Positions 6,601-8,126 of a stretch of DNA of 8,126 nt are shown here, in pieces; within the stretch, counting starts at the first letter, position 1, and the number at the start of each line of letters is the position of its first letter. The stretch is from the NCBI GenBank assembly GCA_945635805.1, contig CALZCW010000021.1, positions 1 to 8,126 on the forward strand, given 5' to 3'. The stretch is from an uncultured Clostridia bacterium (GTDB lineage Bacteria > Bacillota > Clostridia > Oscillospirales > Oscillospiraceae). A program made the translations under genes and the position numbers. The notes beneath the pieces were generated by a model. That model was not told the origin of the DNA. It did no database searches and saw only the letters and a program-made list of their open reading frames with translations.

Positions 6601-8126
6601 TGCTGCAAATGCTGCAGGCAGCGTAGGCTGATGACCTTTAGCTCCACCTTTTCGCTGCCGAGGAATTCGGTGAGCCGCCCGATGAGCGCCAGGCACTGCT
6701 CCTCCCGGAGATACCGGCTGGGCACATGGCAGATGGAGTCGATGAGGGCAAAGCGGTCAAAGCCCCGGGCCTTCATGGCCCGGTCAAAAAGCGGCTCCAG
6801 AAGCCGGGGTGCCTCCTTTTCGTCGCAGGAGACGAACAGGTGCTCGCAGATGATCTTCAGGGAGTTGGAAATGCGGATGGCGTGCTTGGGCGAGATCTTC
6901 CGCTCCGGATACAGGCATTGGTCAATATAGTATTGCCACAGCTCCACCGACTCAGACAGCAGGGTCATCATTGTCGGCGTCATGGTGTCGGATTTTGCCG
7001 ACTGGGGCCGCTCCTTGCGGTATTTGGGGCCGCTGTTGGCAAGAATTTGCCCCATGATGCGTCCGGCGGTGCGGCGCACGTCGCCGTCCGGGTGCATCAG
7101 CAGCTCATAGAGCAGCAGCAGGGTCTTCTGCTTGTTGGCGCGGGTCATATAGGTGCTGAATTCCTCCAGAAGGAGCAGATAGGTTCGGATGCGCTGTAAA
7201 TTCTTCTCACCCTTGGCCTGCTCCAGAAGCTGTTCCAGGGATTTGTCGGTGCTGATGGTGCGCATGAGAGCCACGCTGCCCCGCAGGGTCATGGTGCGAA
7301 GCTCCCGCAACGCCTTCTCCGGGGACAGCAGGGATGCGTCCGTCCGGGTGACGGGCGTCAGAGCGTTGACATCTATCCGCGTCGGCACACCGCTGCTGAC
7401 AAGCATCTGCTCAAAGTCCTGCAGCTTGGTGTAGACGGTGCGGTAGCGGAGCTGCTTCTCCGGCGTCATATTATATAATTTGGAGAAGATCACCTCTCCC
7501 GCCTCTTTGAGAGAGCAGAGCTTCATCTCCTCCCTGCCGTCATCCGTGCGCTTGCCGCGGACGCGGAAGTCTGCGTAGATGAGCAGCAGGGATTCAATCG
7601 GCAGGTTCTCAAATTCCAGGTCCCAGGTGGAGTGGTTGGCGGAGACATGGCCGATGTTCTCCATGTCGTTCTCGCAAAACCACTGCCAGGTATAGTAATA
7701 GTGCAGATAGGGCACCCGGGCGGCGTCACTGCCCCGGCAGCCGAATTTTCCGATGTCGTGGCCCAGAGCCGCCGCGCTGATAAGGGGCAGGTCCACCGGG
7801 AAGCCCGCCTGCTTTGCAAACAGGGCCGTATGCACCGCTACATTGTGCACGCCGATGGTGTGGGAGGCCGGGTCGAAGGGCTGCAGTTCCCGTCCCAGGC
7901 GCAGCAGCGCCATCAGATGGGCCTGACGCACCGCCAGCCGGAAGCGCGCATATTCCGCCGCCACATTGCTGTCCTCCTCCTGTTGCGGCTGGAGGGGCAG
8001 CAGGTCCGTCAGTGGGTCAAATTCCTCCACGTTCTGAGAAAACAGGGCTTCCAGCACCAGCAGGTACAGCCGCTCCCCCTCCGTCAGTTCCGGTCTTTCT
8101 CCCTCAGGAAAAATGCGGCAGCTCAA
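3675..8126 (-). CDS. Giant multidomain protein: HD + HEAT-like repeats + NadD-like nucleotidyltransferase + GNAT-like + phosphoribosyltransferase-like (5' end at window edge)
   Basis: At least 1483 residues, numbered from the TTG at 8126, which may be the start or an internal codon; the next in-frame ATG is residue 72, too close to the HD domain to be a convincing start. Domains in order: HD domain (about 85-190) with H94, HD pair H123-D124 in GHDIGKFG, later H160/H165 and D186, so the metal site looks complete; an all-helical region (about 265-790) with HEAT-like units such as HPDGDVRRTAGRIMGQIL; a NadD/cytidylyltransferase-like Rossmann domain (about 803-992) with GTFDPFSVGH (811-820), AGSD (900-903) and SSTRIR (959-964); a GNAT-like segment (about 1005-1150) ending in LGFVPAG and YVDM; a type I phosphoribosyltransferase-like domain (about 1225-1370) with LLVDDLLHKGYR (1293-1304); then a helical tail. 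No signal peptide or membrane segment is visible, so it is probably cytoplasmic. HD plus NadD recalls NadD-YqeK (Ap4A hydrolase) pairings. It is the first visible gene of the operon; its promoter lies outside the window. Fold calls for HD and NadD are firm, PRTase moderate, GNAT weak. Confidence 0.88.
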   Translation of the reverse strand: MSCRIFPEGERPELTEGERLYLLVLEALFSQNVEEFDPLTDLLPLQPQQEEDSNVAAEYARFRLAVRQAHLMALLRLGRELQPFDPASHTIGVHNVAVHTALFAKQAGFPVDLPLISAAALGHDIGKFGCRGSDAARVPYLHYYYTWQWFCENDMENIGHVSANHSTWDLEFENLPIESLLLIYADFRVRGKRTDDGREEMKLCSLKEAGEVIFSKLYNMTPEKQLRYRTVYTKLQDFEQMLVSSGVPTRIDVNALTPVTRTDASLLSPEKALRELRTMTLRGSVALMRTISTDKSLEQLLEQAKGEKNLQRIRTYLLLLEEFSTYMTRANKQKTLLLLYELLMHPDGDVRRTAGRIMGQILANSGPKYRKERPQSAKSDTMTPTMMTLLSESVELWQYYIDQCLYPERKISPKHAIRISNSLKIICEHLFVSCDEKEAPRLLEPLFDRAMKARGFDRFALIDSICHVPSRYLREEQCLALIGRLTEFLGSEKVELKVISLRCLQHLQQLPRLRPVIERVLLDYNPPEDEYRAMFRYLKGLLLGQPFVPLTRQQVSQIHLSNLKNVVHWTVKLEQMEMLCRQVREQPQSAFHTAMHLSNLMSVSEHLPVREAAGRHLLEIAPELSVDQINEITIDLTRELETGQEQVSLFIAPYLGRLMCLLPEKELQETVGQLEELARGASALPAQVAMRTLGEAVAALPEDRSDVLEHILGILMTGVSHYKPAIHQTALNVLCLGVLGNSRIPMERRHDIFVGLHKKLLTILSEPHKGNLIFFNRAAMLNHLYRFIVEQETEHGPFRFAPTKPVAFFPGTFDPFSVGHKQIVEEIRARGFEVYLAVDEFSWRKKTLPKLLRRKIVGISIADQPDTYLFPDDIPINIAMPQDLALLKRLLPRRELYLVAGSDVIANASAYRQTGPGSAATYNHIIFCRDGSSSPEELSAVLRGKVQLLSLPPFYETVSSTRIRESIDQKLDISMLVDPVVQNLIYEQGLYVRSPEEKSILEPQSLLFRRFKAPSEDAPEELNRLLHGLKHPLAVALYDRPDRLEGWAVGRTILLDDLYGVLGSLMAATYVRRHASGQLLWIDRIQTTGEAAEEETVRMLLNELLARSLEKGPTYALCRCPEENTALRSAISQLGFVPAGNEDIFYVDMRAPVILLQDAMLCIKKPHHDDLAVQQAVMQSRPKLRSALNQMFPGKLLLCFDSEMLNQALLERIEKMNGVRDVPKGERTLGPYMCVPYGKIFSDEIVPNTVTKTLHVEKCFHPNLRSFEIQEYPGYSQLKNQVRTLKSFQRPILLVDDLLHKGYRIDKLDKVFRSEQLTIRRIIVAVMSGYGRDLMRVQGRQAECEYFIPNLRYWLTESLLYPFIGGDSIVERPAQEHMLPSVNLILPYCYPYFFRDASQESVRVLSKTALEGALQILRALERAHQSLFSTALTIRRLSEALQHPRLPDKGSCMNFDFSRPASDYLEEDLAQIDRICQTEVPRK
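3689..3693 (-). promoter_or_regulatory. Ribosome binding site at the giant gene-dehydrogenase junction
   Basis: GGAGG lies 10 bases before the first and 13 before the second ATG of the ATGATG junction at 3673-3678. It is inside the last codons of the giant gene, so the dehydrogenase-like gene has its own site as well as being a candidate for coupling by termination-reinitiation. Confidence 0.6.
4017..4454 (-). other. Phosphoribosyltransferase-like domain within the giant protein
   Basis: Residues about 1225-1370. The segment QRPILLVDDLLHKGYR has the hydrophobic strand followed by two acidic residues (D1296, D1297) typical of the type I PRTase PRPP-binding motif. An upstream loop VPYGKIFSDEIVP could be the pyrophosphate-side loop. 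The usual TGGT-like phosphate loop after the acidic pair is replaced by HKGYR, so PRPP binding is uncertain. A regulatory, catalytically silent PRTase fold is equally possible. Confidence 0.5.
4677..5114 (-). other. GNAT-like segment within the giant protein
   Basis: Residues about 1005-1150. The succession of an EETVRMLLNELLARSLEKG helix, a strand with CRCPEENTALRSAISQLGF and a closing strand FYVDM resembles the second half of GNAT acetyltransferases (NxxAxxxYxxxGF followed by YxxxM). The acetyl-CoA pyrophosphate loop (R/QxxGxG/A) that should precede the helix is not evident. It may be a degenerate GNAT or another alpha/beta fold. Confidence 0.35.
5151..5720 (-). other. NadD/cytidylyltransferase-like nucleotidyltransferase domain within the giant protein
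   Basis: Residues about 803-992. GTFDPFSVGH gives the GxFDPxxxGH signature of the HIGH nucleotidyltransferases, and SSTRIRE gives the C-terminal ISSTxIR signature. The AGSD at 900-903 sits where NadD has its GAD substrate-loop motif. NadD itself transfers AMP to nicotinate mononucleotide; whether this copy does so, or uses another phosphorylated substrate, cannot be told. The usual H or T two residues before GH is S817. About 190 residues is a normal NadD length. Confidence 0.8.
5757..7334 (-). other. HEAT-like helical repeat scaffold within the giant protein
   Basis: Residues about 265-790 are predicted almost entirely helical, with recurring amphipathic helix pairs. HEAT-like units are visible near 335-362 (DGDVRRTAGRIMGQI), 494-507 (VELKVISLRCLQHL), 608-622 (PVREAAGRHLLEIAP), 683-700 (ALPAQVAMRTLGEAV) and 721-739 (YKPAIHQTALNVLCL). 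Such arrays usually bind proteins or nucleic acids, so this half of the protein is likely a docking platform between the HD and NadD-like domains. The repeats are too divergent to count exactly by eye. Confidence 0.6.
7557..7874 (-). other. HD metal-dependent phosphohydrolase-like domain within the giant protein
   Basis: Residues about 85-190. H94, H123-D124 (ALGHDIGKFG), H160 and H165 (GHVSANHSTW) and D186 (YADFRVRG) follow the order of the HD superfamily, and the pattern with extra histidines fits a metal centre. Nucleotide phosphohydrolase activity is the default expectation for the superfamily; the specific substrate is not indicated. Confidence 0.8.

Overview
The window is an 8.1 kb block of GC-rich DNA (about 60% G+C by eye on sampled lines). 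All five genes lie on the minus strand, so transcription runs from the right edge to the left. Canonical sigma-A-type promoters, strong GGAGG-type ribosome binding sites and short intergenic gaps suggest a GC-rich Gram-positive bacterium. The protein families resemble those I associate with gut Clostridia (Oscillospiraceae-like), but that placement is an inference. I see no tRNA, rRNA, CRISPR array, insertion sequence or phage gene, and no gene-free stretch longer than 106 bases.

Layout in transcription order. (1) 8126-3675 is one very large reading frame (about 1483 residues, 5' end at or beyond the window edge). It fuses an HD phosphohydrolase-like domain, a long HEAT-like helical scaffold, a NadD/cytidylyltransferase-like nucleotidyltransferase, a GNAT-like segment and a phosphoribosyltransferase-like domain. 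(2) 3678-2440 encodes a divergent lactate/malate-dehydrogenase homologue with an unexplained N-terminal extension. (3) 2443-1394 encodes a protein with two flavodoxin-like halves; the C-terminal half resembles NADPH-dependent FMN reductase/iron-sulfur flavoproteins and has four clustered cysteines. These three genes overlap by 4 bases at identical ATGATG junctions and are almost certainly co-translated. (4) After a 106-base gap with its own promoter comes a HAD-family phosphatase (1287-634). (5) After an 80-base gap with another promoter comes an AAA_28 (NadR-kinase/Ttd14-like) P-loop protein (553 to the left edge, truncated).

The genes share a nucleotide/NAD/redox theme. The giant protein carries a NadD-like domain with an HD domain, a pairing known from NadD-YqeK. 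Its coupled partners are a NAD-binding dehydrogenase homologue and a flavin protein, and the AAA_28 fold of the last gene is also that of the NadR ribosylnicotinamide kinase. The most interesting candidate is the three-gene unit at 1394-8126: a modular nucleotide enzyme or sensor hub stoichiometrically coupled to two unusual redox proteins. Its biochemical role cannot be read from sequence alone, and several catalytic motifs in it are altered.
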